In this document: piece by piece, positions 9,166 through 16,818 of the stretch | How the letters are laid out: each line of letters begins with the position of its first letter | How positions within the stretch are numbered: position 1 is the first letter of the stretch | Assembly (NCBI GenBank): GCA_902826615.1 | Contig: CADEFN010000003.1 | Coordinates: 329,123 to 393,122 of the forward strand | DNA length: 64,000 nucleotides | Direction of reading: 5' to 3' | DNA from: an uncultured Gemmatimonadota bacterium | GTDB taxonomy: Bacteria > Gemmatimonadota > Gemmatimonadetes > Gemmatimonadales > Gemmatimonadaceae | Notes under the pieces: model-generated | The model's database searches: none | What the model was told of the DNA's origin: nothing | What the model saw: the letters and a program-made list of their open reading frames with translations, nothing else | Position numbers and translations under genes: made by a program

Positions 9166-9620
9166 CGTGCGCCCATAGCCGCCGCTATGAGCTCTGCTTT
9201 GGCACGTACAAGACCTGCCGATTTCCCTGACTCGATAAGCGTCTTCAAGTCGCACAGGACTATAGAGAAACCTTCGGTTGTGTTCACAATCTGTTCGACT
9301 AAGTCGTCACCTGCGGAGCCTTGTGCCTCCACTGCAACTTTTGTCTTGCCGTCCGAATGCGCGGAGAACGTAAGTCGGGTGTTCGAGCCGTCAGACCAGT
9401 TGAATGCGATTACTGCTCCGGGTTCAAACTCTGTAACCGTGATCGTGTCTGCTACGCCCGGCACCATGAAGCGCCAAGTGACCTTGGCGGCCCTTGAGAG
9501 ATGTCCGCTTGCTGCGCTAAGCCAGAACTGCGTGATCCTGTCTGGATGGGCGAACGCATCGAATGCGACGCTGGGTTGGCAGGTGATAAGTTGCGAAACC
9601 TTCACGACGAAGTTGGTCAT
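9162..9620 (-). CDS. AHSA1/SRPBCC-fold protein in a gene cassette
   Basis: The protein has 152 residues and no signal peptide. It has the START-like (SRPBCC, AHSA1) pattern: an opening strand with CQPSVAFDAFAHPDRITQFWLS, then VTWRFMVPGVADTITVTEFEPGAVIAFNW, a VNTTEGFSIVLCDLKTLIESG helix and a final long helix. Members bind hydrophobic ligands or act as Hsp90 co-chaperone-like domains; the role here is unknown. The gene is visibly less GC-rich than its neighbours, consistent with transfer. It lies between attC2 (upstream on its strand) and attC1 (downstream), so it is cassette cargo. Confidence 0.8.
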   Translation of the reverse strand: MTNFVVKVSQLITCQPSVAFDAFAHPDRITQFWLSAASGHLSRAAKVTWRFMVPGVADTITVTEFEPGAVIAFNWSDGSNTRLTFSAHSDGKTKVAVEAQGSAGDDLVEQIVNTTEGFSIVLCDLKTLIESGKSAGLVRAKAELIAAAMGAR

Positions 9621-9666
9621 ATCGGGACTCCAAGACGTTGCCGGTGCGCGGAGGGTCTTCGGTGCT

Positions 9667-9752
9667 GCCTAACGACCTGTGTTCAGCAGCGTGGCTCTAT
9701 CATAAGATGGCGGCGTGGCCGCCTTCAAGACCGCCACGACTGCTGCAACACA
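9667..9752 (-). repeat. attC recombination site 2, longer part (interrupted by IS)
   Basis: The core box GCCTAAC is at 9667-9673. The arm 9678-9694 (TGTGTT-CAGCAG-CGTGG) pairs with 9734-9752, which is its complement except for two extra bases, A at 9739 and C at 9746. That paired-arm-plus-unpaired-bases pattern is diagnostic of attC. The variable middle has its own GGCGGC/GCCGCC hairpin. The expected closing GTTRRRY box is missing directly after 9752. A GTTAGG sequence reappears at 11061 after the insertion sequence. Confidence 0.75.
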
Positions 9753-9815
9753 TTGATATTCCCAACGAGGCCTAACGATGACAGCTTCGACGTCCCTCGC
9801 ATGGGAGCGTGTTTC

Positions 9816-10862
9816 ATGTTGTACTCCGGGATCGACCTGCACAAGCGGACCGTCGCCATCCATACCCTGGACGAGGCCGGCACCGTCGTGCGGCAAGCTG
9901 ACCTCCCGACGGAGCGGGCGGTGATCACCGCCTACTTCGCCACCCTCCCCGGCCCGCATCAAGCCGTCGTCGAGTGCACCGGCATGTGGTACTGGCTCCG
10001 CGACCTCCTCGTGCCCCTGGGGATTGACCTGCGGCTCGGCCACGCCAAGTATCTCAAGGCCATCAGCTACGCCAAGGTGAAGACCGATGCGGTCGATGCG
10101 GCCACGCTGGCCCAGCTCCTCCGCGTCCAGCTCGTCCCGGAGGCGCACATGATCAGCGACGCGCATCGCGAGATCCGCGATGTGCTCCGGGCGCGCTTGC
10201 TGCTGGTGGGCCGGACGCTGCGGTGTCAGCGCAGCATCGGCGCGCTCCTCGAGAAGTACAACGTCACCACGCCCGCCCAGCTGCCGGACCTCCCCCGCCT
10301 GCAGGCCGACCTGCACGCCGCCCAGGGGACACTGCTCAAGACCCACGTGCGCCGACTGGAGCACGAGCTGCGCGATCGCGTGCTGGCCACCCCCGCAGCG
10401 CAGCGGTTGGTGTGGGTGCCCGGGATCGGGAAAATGGTCGCCTACACGCTCCTGCTGGAGATTGATGACATTCACCGCTTCCCGTCGGTCCGGCACTTTC
10501 ACTCCTACTGCCGGCTGGTGCCAGGGTCGGCGAACTCGGGTGGGAAGACCAAACACAAACGCTCGCGGGACGGCAACCGCTACCTCAAAATGGCGTTTCA
10601 CTTCGCCGCCATTCGGGCCATCCAGTACGTCCCGGAGATCCGGGCGGAGTTTCAGCGTCTGCAGCGCCGCAAAGGGAAACCCATCGCGCGGGCGCTCATC
10701 GCCAAAGAGCTCGCGACGATCGTCTACGCCATGCTCACCAAGGAGACGGCCTTCAATGGACACTTCCGTGGACACCACCTAACGCGCACCAAGCGATGCA
10801 CGTGGCCCCGACTGGCAAGCCCGCCCGGCATAACTGATGCCTCCGAGGCGCCTCCACATTGA
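9816..10862 (+). CDS. IS110/IS1111-family transposase
   Basis: The protein has 348 residues from ATG 9816 (another ATG at 9801 would add five). The N-terminal DEDD RuvC-like domain shows YSGIDLHKRTVAIHTLDE, VVECTGMWYWLRDLL and KTDAVDAATLAQLL. The C-terminal part has the family's VPGIGKMVAYTLLLEIDDI, YCRLVPGSANSGG and KRSRDGNRYLKMAFHFAA blocks, including the Ser-containing region of the Tnp_IS116/110 domain. Length and all conserved blocks are intact, so it may be active. These enzymes work with a structured guide RNA made from the non-coding end of the element. Confidence 0.93.
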   Translation: MLYSGIDLHKRTVAIHTLDEAGTVVRQADLPTERAVITAYFATLPGPHQAVVECTGMWYWLRDLLVPLGIDLRLGHAKYLKAISYAKVKTDAVDAATLAQLLRVQLVPEAHMISDAHREIRDVLRARLLLVGRTLRCQRSIGALLEKYNVTTPAQLPDLPRLQADLHAAQGTLLKTHVRRLEHELRDRVLATPAAQRLVWVPGIGKMVAYTLLLEIDDIHRFPSVRHFHSYCRLVPGSANSGGKTKHKRSRDGNRYLKMAFHFAAIRAIQYVPEIRAEFQRLQRRKGKPIARALIAKELATIVYAMLTKETAFNGHFRGHHLTRTKRCTWPRLASPPGITDASEAPPH

Positions 10863-11060
10863 TTGGGAAGCCAGCCGGTGCGTCGACCGTGAACATCTGA
10901 GCCCACTCGGCTCGCAGGACTGTGTGACCGCCACGCGCCGCGTGGATGGTCGATGCGATGCATGCGCGACGTCCGCCAACGTGCTGTACGGCCGGATCAC
11001 CTAAGGGAGCGACGCTTCGCCACTCCCCGGGGTGCGCTACGCGCTCTTGACAGAAGCCTC
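10863..11060 (+). ncRNA. candidate guide (seek/bridge) RNA region of the insertion sequence
   Basis: This is non-coding DNA between the transposase stop and the IS right end. In the IS1111 group the target-recognising RNA is made from this segment (established for the family). Small inverted repeats are visible, for example GGGAG at 11006-11010 with CTCCC. The octamer AGGACTGT at 10916-10923 is repeated exactly in the downstream target flank at 11064-11071, as expected of a target-binding loop. No covariance model could be run, and the RNA ends are not known. Confidence 0.35.
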
Positions 11061-11067
11061 GTTAGGA
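11061..11067 (-). repeat. attC site 2, displaced core box
   Basis: GTTAGGA follows the IS right end and lies 35 bp downstream (on the minus strand) of the lipoprotein gene stop. It is read as the closing box of attC2, separated from 9667-9752 by the insertion. The seventh base is A rather than the consensus pyrimidine, so the box is imperfect. Confidence 0.5.
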
Positions 11068-11101
11068 CTGTTATGCCGCGCTTTCGCGCAGCCTTCAGGG
11101 T

Positions 11102-11545
11102 TCATCCGAGGCGCGTCAGAACGACGTGCGTGCGCGAGCCACCGGCGTTGTACGATGGACATCCTCCCTCGAACCGAGAGTAACGAGCCTCCGTCGTGAC
11201 CTCCTTGGCCACGTAGCCGGCCGCTGTCGCACGAAAGGTATAGCGCCCTTCGGAGGTGCCGAAGCCGCAGGACACCGTACACACCAGCGTGTCCCCGACT
11301 ATGCGGGCGCCGAAGGATGGGGCGAGAAGGTTGGCGGGCGACACGCCTTGGTCTCCGACGGTGATCTCGGTTAGAAAGAGGACGCCAATTCGCGATCCAC
11401 TCGCGGCGTCGGCAGCCGAGGCGATGACCGGGATGGGATCACGATAGGTGTGCTCACATCCTCCGGCGCCAAGAGCCGAACACCCGACGCCGAAAAGCAA
11501 TACGGGCGCGAGGTGTCCTGCGAGTTCCCTGATGGTGCGCGTCAC
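11102..11545 (-). CDS. small lipoprotein in a gene cassette, unknown function
   Basis: The protein has 147 residues from a GTG at 11545. The leader HLAPVLLFGVGCSALGAGGCE offers a lipobox cysteine at about residue 22 or 30. The rest is beta-rich with paired cysteines (LVCTVSCGFGTSEGRYTFRATAAGYVAKEV), a pattern like an Ig or carboxypeptidase-regulatory-like single domain: 'GRYTFRATAAGY' resembles the end of such a fold. No enzyme motif is seen. Its stop lies 35 bp before the displaced attC2 box, the normal position of a cassette gene. Confidence 0.7.
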   Translation of the reverse strand: MTRTIRELAGHLAPVLLFGVGCSALGAGGCEHTYRDPIPVIASAADAASGSRIGVLFLTEITVGDQGVSPANLLAPSFGARIVGDTLVCTVSCGFGTSEGRYTFRATAAGYVAKEVTTEARYSRFEGGCPSYNAGGSRTHVVLTRLG

Positions 11546-11708
11546 GATAGGGAGACCCGGCGTCCAGGAGCGAGGTCACGCTTCTCTCGGCCGGAGACTC
11601 CACGGCACCGAGGGTCGCTCTGCGCCTGCCCTTTTTTGCGTTTGGGCGGGTCGCTCGCCACGCAGTGGAGACGCGCGAAGTTCGAGGCGCTGATCGGTTC
11701 CAGAACCC

Positions 11709-12692
11709 CTACTCGGTTGCGGTCACTGAGTTGCGGGCAGCGAGTTTCGCAAACGCGTCCCTGAGTTCTGGAGGGTGAAGTATTTCGACATCGGTATCGA
11801 AGAGGTTGAGGGTTGCGGCGAGGGAGACCCAGGACCACGAACCGACTTCGAGACTGCATCGCTCGGGCCCGAGTTCTTCGACGATGCCGTCTCGGACGAA
11901 CGGGAGGACGTAGCTCGCTGGTCGGTGCAGGATCACCTTGCCGACGCACGGCCAGGTATTGGTAGCGTCAGAGCCTTTGAAGCGGGCCGACACGTATTCC
12001 GCGACGTTGCCGCCCGGTATCTCACGAGGCGCGAAGCGGCCTCCGGTCGGCGTTCGCGGTGTGATGCGATCGGCACGGAAGAGTCGCCATTCGTCGCGCT
12101 CGAGGTCCCAGGCGACGAGATACCAGCGGCCGTGGGAAGTCACGACGTAGTGCGGTTCGACCCTCCGAGGTGGAAGGCGCTCGGCGGCGCCGGGGCGCCC
12201 ACTAGCATAGTCGAACCGCAGCACCTCGTGAGCGCGGGCCGCGGCAGACAGGGTGAGCAGCACGCTGGGTGACACGGAGTCGGGTGCTGCGTCACCGGGG
12301 CGCTTGGGGATGGTGGTGAATTCCAGCGCGTTCAGTCGGTGACGAAGCCGTGATGGTACCAGTTGACTCACGGTAGTTAGGGCACGCAATGCGGCTTCCT
12401 GGAGTCCGCCCGCAGTGACGGTCGCGGCTTGCAAGGCGACGGCGAGAGCGATGACCTGGTCATCGTCGAAGAGGAAGGGTGGGAGCTCCCTGCCCGCACT
12501 GAGGCGGTAGCCCCCCTCCGGTCCCATCGTGGCCTCGATGCGGTAACCCATCTCGCGAAGCCGATCGATGTCACGACGCACCGTGCGACGACTGATCTCC
12601 AGCCTCGCGGCGAGCAAGGTGCCGGGCCAGTCCCGCCGGGTTTGCAGCAACGACAGGAGTCTCAGGAGTCGTGAAGTGGCCGTCGTGGTCAT
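11709..12692 (-). CDS. WYL-domain transcriptional regulator (DeoR/YafY type)
   Basis: The protein has 327 residues. The N-terminal helix-turn-helix reads LLSLLQTRRDWPGTLLAARLEISRRTVRRDIDRLREMGY. A linker EGGYRLSAGRELPPFLFDDDQ is typical of the YafY group. The WYL domain follows, with YASGRPGAAERLPPRRVEPHYVVTSHGRWYLVAWD. Such regulators sense a ligand through the WYL fold. It is divergent from the VOC gene across a 100-bp intergenic region, an arrangement that usually means it regulates that gene and itself. Confidence 0.88.
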   Translation of the reverse strand: MTTTATSRLLRLLSLLQTRRDWPGTLLAARLEISRRTVRRDIDRLREMGYRIEATMGPEGGYRLSAGRELPPFLFDDDQVIALAVALQAATVTAGGLQEAALRALTTVSQLVPSRLRHRLNALEFTTIPKRPGDAAPDSVSPSVLLTLSAAARAHEVLRFDYASGRPGAAERLPPRRVEPHYVVTSHGRWYLVAWDLERDEWRLFRADRITPRTPTGGRFAPREIPGGNVAEYVSARFKGSDATNTWPCVGKVILHRPASYVLPFVRDGIVEELGPERCSLEVGSWSWVSLAATLNLFDTDVEILHPPELRDAFAKLAARNSVTATE

Positions 12693-12792
12693 CCCGGAGA
12701 ATAGTCCGGAAGTAGGACAAGAACAGACCTATATGCCTGCTATGCTGGATCTTGTCGGGATAGGCCCGGCGAATCTCTCACCAGGAGCAGAC

Positions 12793-13257
12793 ATGAGCCT
12801 CAAGACCACCCCCCATCTCAACTTCCGTGGCGATGCCCGCGCGGCGCTGCAGTTCTACGAGTCCGTCTTCGGGGGACAGGCTTTCATAAGAACCTACGGA
12901 GATTTGGGCATGCCGAAGGATGCGCCGGGTGCCGACAATGTCGTGTTCGGCCAGGTGGCGACAGCGGACGGCTTCCGTGTGCTGGCGTACGACATTCCTG
13001 GCGAGTCAGGCGGCTCGACCCACAACGCGGGTGCGACGCGCCGGGAGAACGGCCTAACGATCACCGACCAGCGGTTTTTTGTCGCCATCGAAGGCGACAC
13101 CTTCGACGAGGTGAAGGGCTACTGGGAGAAACTCTCGGCCGGTGCATCGATCGTGGAACCGTTCGCGGCATCCGCATGGAGCGCGGGCTTCGGCATGGTC
13201 ACCGATGAGTTCGGTGTGACGTGGATCCTCAGCGTGGCAGCGCCCGCTGCGAAATAG
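12793..13257 (+). CDS. VOC-superfamily protein (PhnB/glyoxalase-like)
   Basis: The protein has 154 residues from ATG 12793 behind a GGAG site (12783-12786). It has the PhnB-type opening TPHLNFRGDARAALQFYESVFGG, a central YDIPGESGG loop, and the second half FVAIEGDTFDEVKGYWEKLSAGASIVEPF ending FGMVTDEFGVTWIL. Two paired beta-alpha-beta-beta-beta units are implied. Members range from dioxygenase-like and resistance proteins to binding proteins without activity. It is probably controlled by the divergent WYL regulator. Confidence 0.85.
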   Translation: MSLKTTPHLNFRGDARAALQFYESVFGGQAFIRTYGDLGMPKDAPGADNVVFGQVATADGFRVLAYDIPGESGGSTHNAGATRRENGLTITDQRFFVAIEGDTFDEVKGYWEKLSAGASIVEPFAASAWSAGFGMVTDEFGVTWILSVAAPAAK

Positions 13258-13612
13258 CCTGCTGTTTCATCGCGAGACGCATAGCAGCGGTGTCCTCCTT
13301 CGCGCACTCTCGGTCAAGTCGCTCGGCGACAGGATGGTCTTCGGCCAGAAGTAAGAATGACCTGAGAGCGCCAGTCGGGGTTGAGGGAGGCAGCTTTGAC
13401 CTATCAAGCGGCAAGTGTATGGTGGTCGGCGGCTTGGGGCGCGTCGGCCGCCGCCCCCCTCCCCCCCCCAACGCCGTTCCGACCGCGATTCGGAATCCCC
13501 CGAGGTCCGTTGGTCGTCCATAAAGGCGGGTTCAAAACCCCCCGGTAGAGATTACCCTTCGCCCTGTACCCGGACACGCCGGGCGGCCTGTTTTTTGCCC
13601 CTCGATCTCGAA
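13258..13612 (+). promoter_or_regulatory. non-coding leader upstream of cysD
   Basis: This stretch of 355 bases holds no convincing gene. Visible are a C-run around 13456-13469 and a short GC stem with a six-T run immediately before cysD (separate entry). A minus-strand frame of 80 codons (13229-13471) overlaps the VOC gene end and is not supported. The length and the terminator-like end suggest a regulated 5' leader for the cysDN operon, but no known riboswitch class was recognised. Confidence 0.35.
13569..13596 (+). terminator. terminator-like hairpin just before cysD
   Basis: CCCGG (13569-13573) and CCGGG (13579-13583) form a short stem with a five-base loop. A G/C-rich stretch follows, then TTTTTT at 13591-13596. 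It ends only 16 bases before the cysD ATG. It may end VOC transcription or attenuate cysDN. The stem is short, so the call is tentative. Confidence 0.4.
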
Positions 13613-14518
13613 ATGCACTCGTACCGACTCACGCACCTCAAGGAACTCGAAAGCGAGAGTATCCATATCCTGCGCGAAGTGGCCGCGCAGTTCGAGCGAC
13701 CCGTCCTCCTCTTCAGCGGCGGCAAGGACAGCATTATCTGCTTCCACCTGGCCCGGAAGGCGTTTTTCCCGGCCAAAGTGCCCTTCCCCCTCATGCACGT
13801 GGACACGGGGCACAACTTCGAGGAAACGATGACCTTCCGCGACGACCTGGTGCGGGAGCATGGGGTGCAGCTCCTCGTCGGCAGTGTGCAGGAGAGCATC
13901 GACACGGGCCGCGTGCGCGAGGAAACGGGGTACTACGCGAGCCGCAACATCCTGCAGACCGTCACCCTCCTCGACACCATCGAGAAGTACAAGGTCGACT
14001 GTGCCATCGGCGGCGGGCGTCGCGACGAAGAAAAAGCGCGTGCCAAGGAGCGCGTCTTCAGCCATCGCGATGAGTTCGGCCAGTGGGATCCCAAGAACCA
14101 GCGGCCGGAGCTCTGGAACATCTACAACGGGAAGAAGCGCCCGGGTGAACACTTCCGCGCCTTCCCCATCAGCAACTGGACCGAGATGGATGTGTGGCAG
14201 TACATCCTGCTCGAGCAGATCCCCATCCCCAGCATCTACTTCAGCCACGAGCGTGAGGTCTTCGACCGGGATGGCGTGTTGTACGCCAACTCGTCGTTCA
14301 TGCGCCGCAAGCCGGAAGAGACCCCGTACGCCAAGTCGGTGCGTTTTCGCACCATTGGCGACATGACCTGCACCGGCGCGGTCGACTCACCGGCGAGCAC
14401 CCTCGAGGAGATCATCGCCGAAGTGGCCGCCTCACGAGTGACCGAACGCGGCAGCCGGCAGGATGACAAACGAAGTGAAGCGGCCATGGAAGACCGCAAG
14501 AAGGAAGGCTACTTCTGA
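13613..14518 (+). CDS. cysD: sulfate adenylyltransferase subunit 2
   Basis: Small subunit of ATP sulfurylase, which makes adenosine 5'-phosphosulfate from sulfate and ATP. It has 301 residues, the usual CysD length. The PP-loop is PVLLFSGGKDSI, followed by family blocks FPLMHVDTGHNFEETMTFRD, CAIGGGRRDEEKARAKERVFS and FPISNWTEMDVWQYI. ATG 13613 was chosen because it gives the standard N-terminus MHSYRLTHLKELESESIHI. cysN follows after 51 bp; the two products form a heterodimer in the cytoplasm. Confidence 0.96.
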   Translation: MHSYRLTHLKELESESIHILREVAAQFERPVLLFSGGKDSIICFHLARKAFFPAKVPFPLMHVDTGHNFEETMTFRDDLVREHGVQLLVGSVQESIDTGRVREETGYYASRNILQTVTLLDTIEKYKVDCAIGGGRRDEEKARAKERVFSHRDEFGQWDPKNQRPELWNIYNGKKRPGEHFRAFPISNWTEMDVWQYILLEQIPIPSIYFSHEREVFDRDGVLYANSSFMRRKPEETPYAKSVRFRTIGDMTCTGAVDSPASTLEEIIAEVAASRVTERGSRQDDKRSEAAMEDRKKEGYF

Positions 14519-14569
14519 GCGGCTCTCCCGCGCGCTACCGGCCACATCACCCACTGACCTGATTGCGGA

Positions 14570-15838
14570 ATGAGCTCGACTGACGGCTACCTGGACATGG
14601 ACCTCCTGCGCTTCACCACCGCGGGAAGTGTCGACGATGGCAAAAGCACCCTGATCGGGCGGCTGCTGTACGACGCCAAGCAGATCTTCGAAGACCAGAT
14701 GGAGGCCGTGGCGCGTGCGTCTGCCAAGCGTGGCAGCGGCGAACTGGACCTCTCGCTGCTCGCCGACGGACTGCGCGCCGAGCGCGAACAGGGGATCACG
14801 ATCGACGTGGCCTACAGATACTTTGCCACTCCGCGCCGCAAGTTCATCATTGCCGATACGCCGGGACACATCCAGTACACCCGAAACATGGTGACCGGGG
14901 CCAGCACGGCCAACCTCGCCATCATCCTGGTGGACGCCCGCAAGGGAATTCTGGAGCAGACCTGCCGCCACACCTTCATCGCCTCCCTGCTCGGCATTCC
15001 GCACATCGTGTTCTGCATCAACAAGATGGACCTCGTGAACTACGACGAGGCCGTCTTTGTGCAGCTGCAGCGCGACCTGGAGTCGTTCAGCTCTAGGCTC
15101 GAAGTGCAGGACATCCGCTTCGTGCCCATCAGTGCGCTCAAGGGCGACAACGTGGTGGACCGCAGCACCAACATGCCGTGGTACGAGGGGCCCACGCTGA
15201 TGTATCTGCTGGAGAACATCCACATCGCGAGTGACCTCAACTACATCGACCGGCGCTTCCCGGTGCAATTCGTCATCAGACCGATGACCGACGAGTGGCA
15301 CGACTTCCGGGGCTTTGCCGGCCGCGTGGCCGGGGGCGTCTTCCGCAAGGGAGACCCGGTGCAAGTACTCCCCTCGGGTTTCCAGAGCACGATCAAGAGC
15401 ATTCACATCGGCGAGCGCGAGGCCGAGGAGTGTTTCGCGCCGCAGAGCGCGGTGATCACGCTCCAGGACGAGATCGACATCAGCCGCGGGGACATGCTGG
15501 TGGGCACCAACAACCTGCCGCAAAGCGCGCAGGATCTGGACGTGATGTTGTGCTGGTTCAACGAGCGACCGCTGCAGCCCGGCGGCAAGTACGGCATCAA
15601 GCACACCTCTCGCGACGCGCGCTGCCTTGTGAAAGAGGTGAAGTACAAGGTGGACATCAACACGCTGCGAAAGGCCGAGGGCGACAACAACATCCGCATG
15701 AACGACATCGGGCGGGTGCAGCTGCGCACCACGGTGCCGTTGCAGTTTGATTCCTATAGCCGCAACCGGTACACGGGGAGCGTGATCCTGATCGACGAGG
15801 GGACAAACGAGACGGTGGCGGCAGGAATGATCGTGTAG
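14570..15838 (+). CDS. cysN: sulfate adenylyltransferase subunit 1 (GTPase)
   Basis: Large, GTP-hydrolysing subunit of ATP sulfurylase, 422 residues. The P-loop is GSVDDGKSTLIGRL. DTPGHIQYTRNM and NKMDLV give the G3 and G4 GTPase motifs. Beta-barrel domains II and III follow. It ends after the elongation-factor-like part, so there is no fused APS kinase (CysC) domain as in CysNC proteins. No cysC is in the window. Confidence 0.96.
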   Translation: MSSTDGYLDMDLLRFTTAGSVDDGKSTLIGRLLYDAKQIFEDQMEAVARASAKRGSGELDLSLLADGLRAEREQGITIDVAYRYFATPRRKFIIADTPGHIQYTRNMVTGASTANLAIILVDARKGILEQTCRHTFIASLLGIPHIVFCINKMDLVNYDEAVFVQLQRDLESFSSRLEVQDIRFVPISALKGDNVVDRSTNMPWYEGPTLMYLLENIHIASDLNYIDRRFPVQFVIRPMTDEWHDFRGFAGRVAGGVFRKGDPVQVLPSGFQSTIKSIHIGEREAEECFAPQSAVITLQDEIDISRGDMLVGTNNLPQSAQDLDVMLCWFNERPLQPGGKYGIKHTSRDARCLVKEVKYKVDINTLRKAEGDNNIRMNDIGRVQLRTTVPLQFDSYSRNRYTGSVILIDEGTNETVAAGMIV

Positions 15839-16073
15839 TCGGAGCGCCAGCACGGGGTGACCCGACACAGGGTCGTGACAGTATCCTCATCCCCATCTGC
15901 TCCCAGTCAGGAGCTCGACCTACCCAGCGCTCCGATGCCCAGGTGGCGCTCCAGCGAAGGCGGGCTCTTTAGACCCTGAGGTCTGATGCCGGGTGGTCCG
16001 GTGGTCGGCCACGTTGTATGACCTCAATGGCTCCGTGATCAGGGACCGAGGACTCGGCGGGAGTCCTCGTGAC

Positions 16074-16766
16074 ATGTTTACCGGATTTCACCCAACTCGT
16101 GTTGGCGCCTTCCTCGCGCCACTAGTCATCCTGATCGCGGCAACCGCGAGCTCAGCGGCTGCACAGCCTGACGGCTGGCGGTTCGGCCTCGTCGCAGGCG
16201 CACATCGCTCAATTCCGCCGCGATCCGCCGAACTCGCGGTACCGAATCGGCTGGAACTTGGCGCCTCGGCGCTTCGCATGGTGAGCCGTCACGTGGGACT
16301 CCGCGTGGAGCTTACCGGAACGAGACGCAGCACCTCCTGGAGATTCTCCTACCCTGACTACTTCTCGGTAACAACCATCGGTCAGGCGGTCGTGAACATC
16401 CCACTCCAACTGCATTACGAGGTTGGGGCGACGGATAAACGGCAGGTCGCCATCCACATCGGACCACAGCTGGGAGTCCCCATCGGTCGGTGCGCCTTCT
16501 CACTCAGGGGCGTCAGCGGGTTCGTGGGCGAGCTGCCTGCCGTCTTCGACCGCTGCTCCCGGCAGGGTGCTGGCACGAAGCTCGACCTCGCCGGCCAGGT
16601 CGGGGTGCTGGCGTTCGTTCCCGTAACCCGCGCGCGGATTGGCCTCGGGGTGCGCCTGACCGACGGCCTGACTCCCTGGGTGCCGGGCGGACACCGGCAA
16701 ACCCGTCACCGGGGAGTGAGCATCGTTGGCGCGGTGGAGGCGCGTCGGGCTCGCGGCGGGACCTGA
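16074..16766 (+). CDS. outer-membrane beta-barrel protein (porin-like), unknown role
   Basis: The protein has 230 residues from ATG 16074, which gives a signal peptide ending ASSAAAQPDG. The rest alternates hydrophobic and polar residues in strand-sized blocks (GWRFGLVAGAHRS, VGLRVELTGTRRS, PLQLHYEVGATDKRQVAIHIGPQLGVP), as in small eight- to ten-stranded OMP_b-brl proteins. A long loop with two cysteines lies near residue 150. The frame extends upstream to 15993 without a better start. It stands alone between cysN and the convergent MFS gene. Confidence 0.65.
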   Translation: MFTGFHPTRVGAFLAPLVILIAATASSAAAQPDGWRFGLVAGAHRSIPPRSAELAVPNRLELGASALRMVSRHVGLRVELTGTRRSTSWRFSYPDYFSVTTIGQAVVNIPLQLHYEVGATDKRQVAIHIGPQLGVPIGRCAFSLRGVSGFVGELPAVFDRCSRQGAGTKLDLAGQVGVLAFVPVTRARIGLGVRLTDGLTPWVPGGHRQTRHRGVSIVGAVEARRARGGT

Positions 16767-16818
16767 GTCGCAGGCGAGATATCGGACATAGGACCATCGG
16801 CGCGAAACGCACCAGGGC

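Larger units (their letters stand above)
9753..11060 (+). mobile_element. IS110/IS1111-family insertion sequence inside an attC site
   Basis: About 1.3 kb, bounded on the left by the end of the attC2 arm and on the right by the GTTAGG box at 11061. It carries one transposase, about 60 bp of left non-coding end and about 200 bp of right non-coding end. Longer right-end DNA is the layout of the IS1111 group. A subgroup of IS1111 elements is known to target attC sites (IS1111-attC group, established knowledge), which fits this position. Exact ends are inferred from the broken attC and may be off by a few bases; no clear terminal inverted repeats were found. Confidence 0.75.
8820..11545 (-). mobile_element. 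integron-type gene cassette cluster (no integrase in window), split by an IS
   Basis: Two minus-strand genes are each followed, in their own reading direction, by an attC-like site: the lipoprotein gene 11545-11102 by attC2, and the AHSA1-like gene 9620-9162 by attC1. In both sites the unpaired bases fall on the same arm, so the two sites have the same polarity. That polarity agrees with an array read right to left. No tyrosine recombinase of the IntI type is found in the 64 kb, so this looks like cassettes away from, or without, their integrase (the CALIN arrangement). The right boundary upstream of 11545 could not be defined. Confidence 0.7.

Noticed and set aside
9669..10778. 369-codon minus-strand frame across the transposase
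   Set aside because: It is a GC-driven shadow of the IS110/IS1111 transposase, whose conserved blocks are all on the plus strand.
11003..11067. A separate short attC between CCTAAGG and GTTAGGA
   Set aside because: The left box is not RYYYAAC and the arms do not pair as R/L blocks. The segment is better explained as the IS right end followed by the displaced box of attC2.
13229..13471. 80-codon minus-strand frame overlapping the VOC 3' end
   Set aside because: Half of it is translated from the C-run and repeats; no ribosome site or family pattern. It cannot be excluded but is not supported.
13525..13550. T-arm-like sequence GGGTTCAAAACCC suggesting a tRNA upstream of cysD
   Set aside because: No acceptor, D or anticodon stems can be built around it.
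14432..15868. 478-codon minus-strand frame over cysN
   Set aside because: It is antisense to cysN with its full set of GTPase motifs; the frame has no recognisable content.
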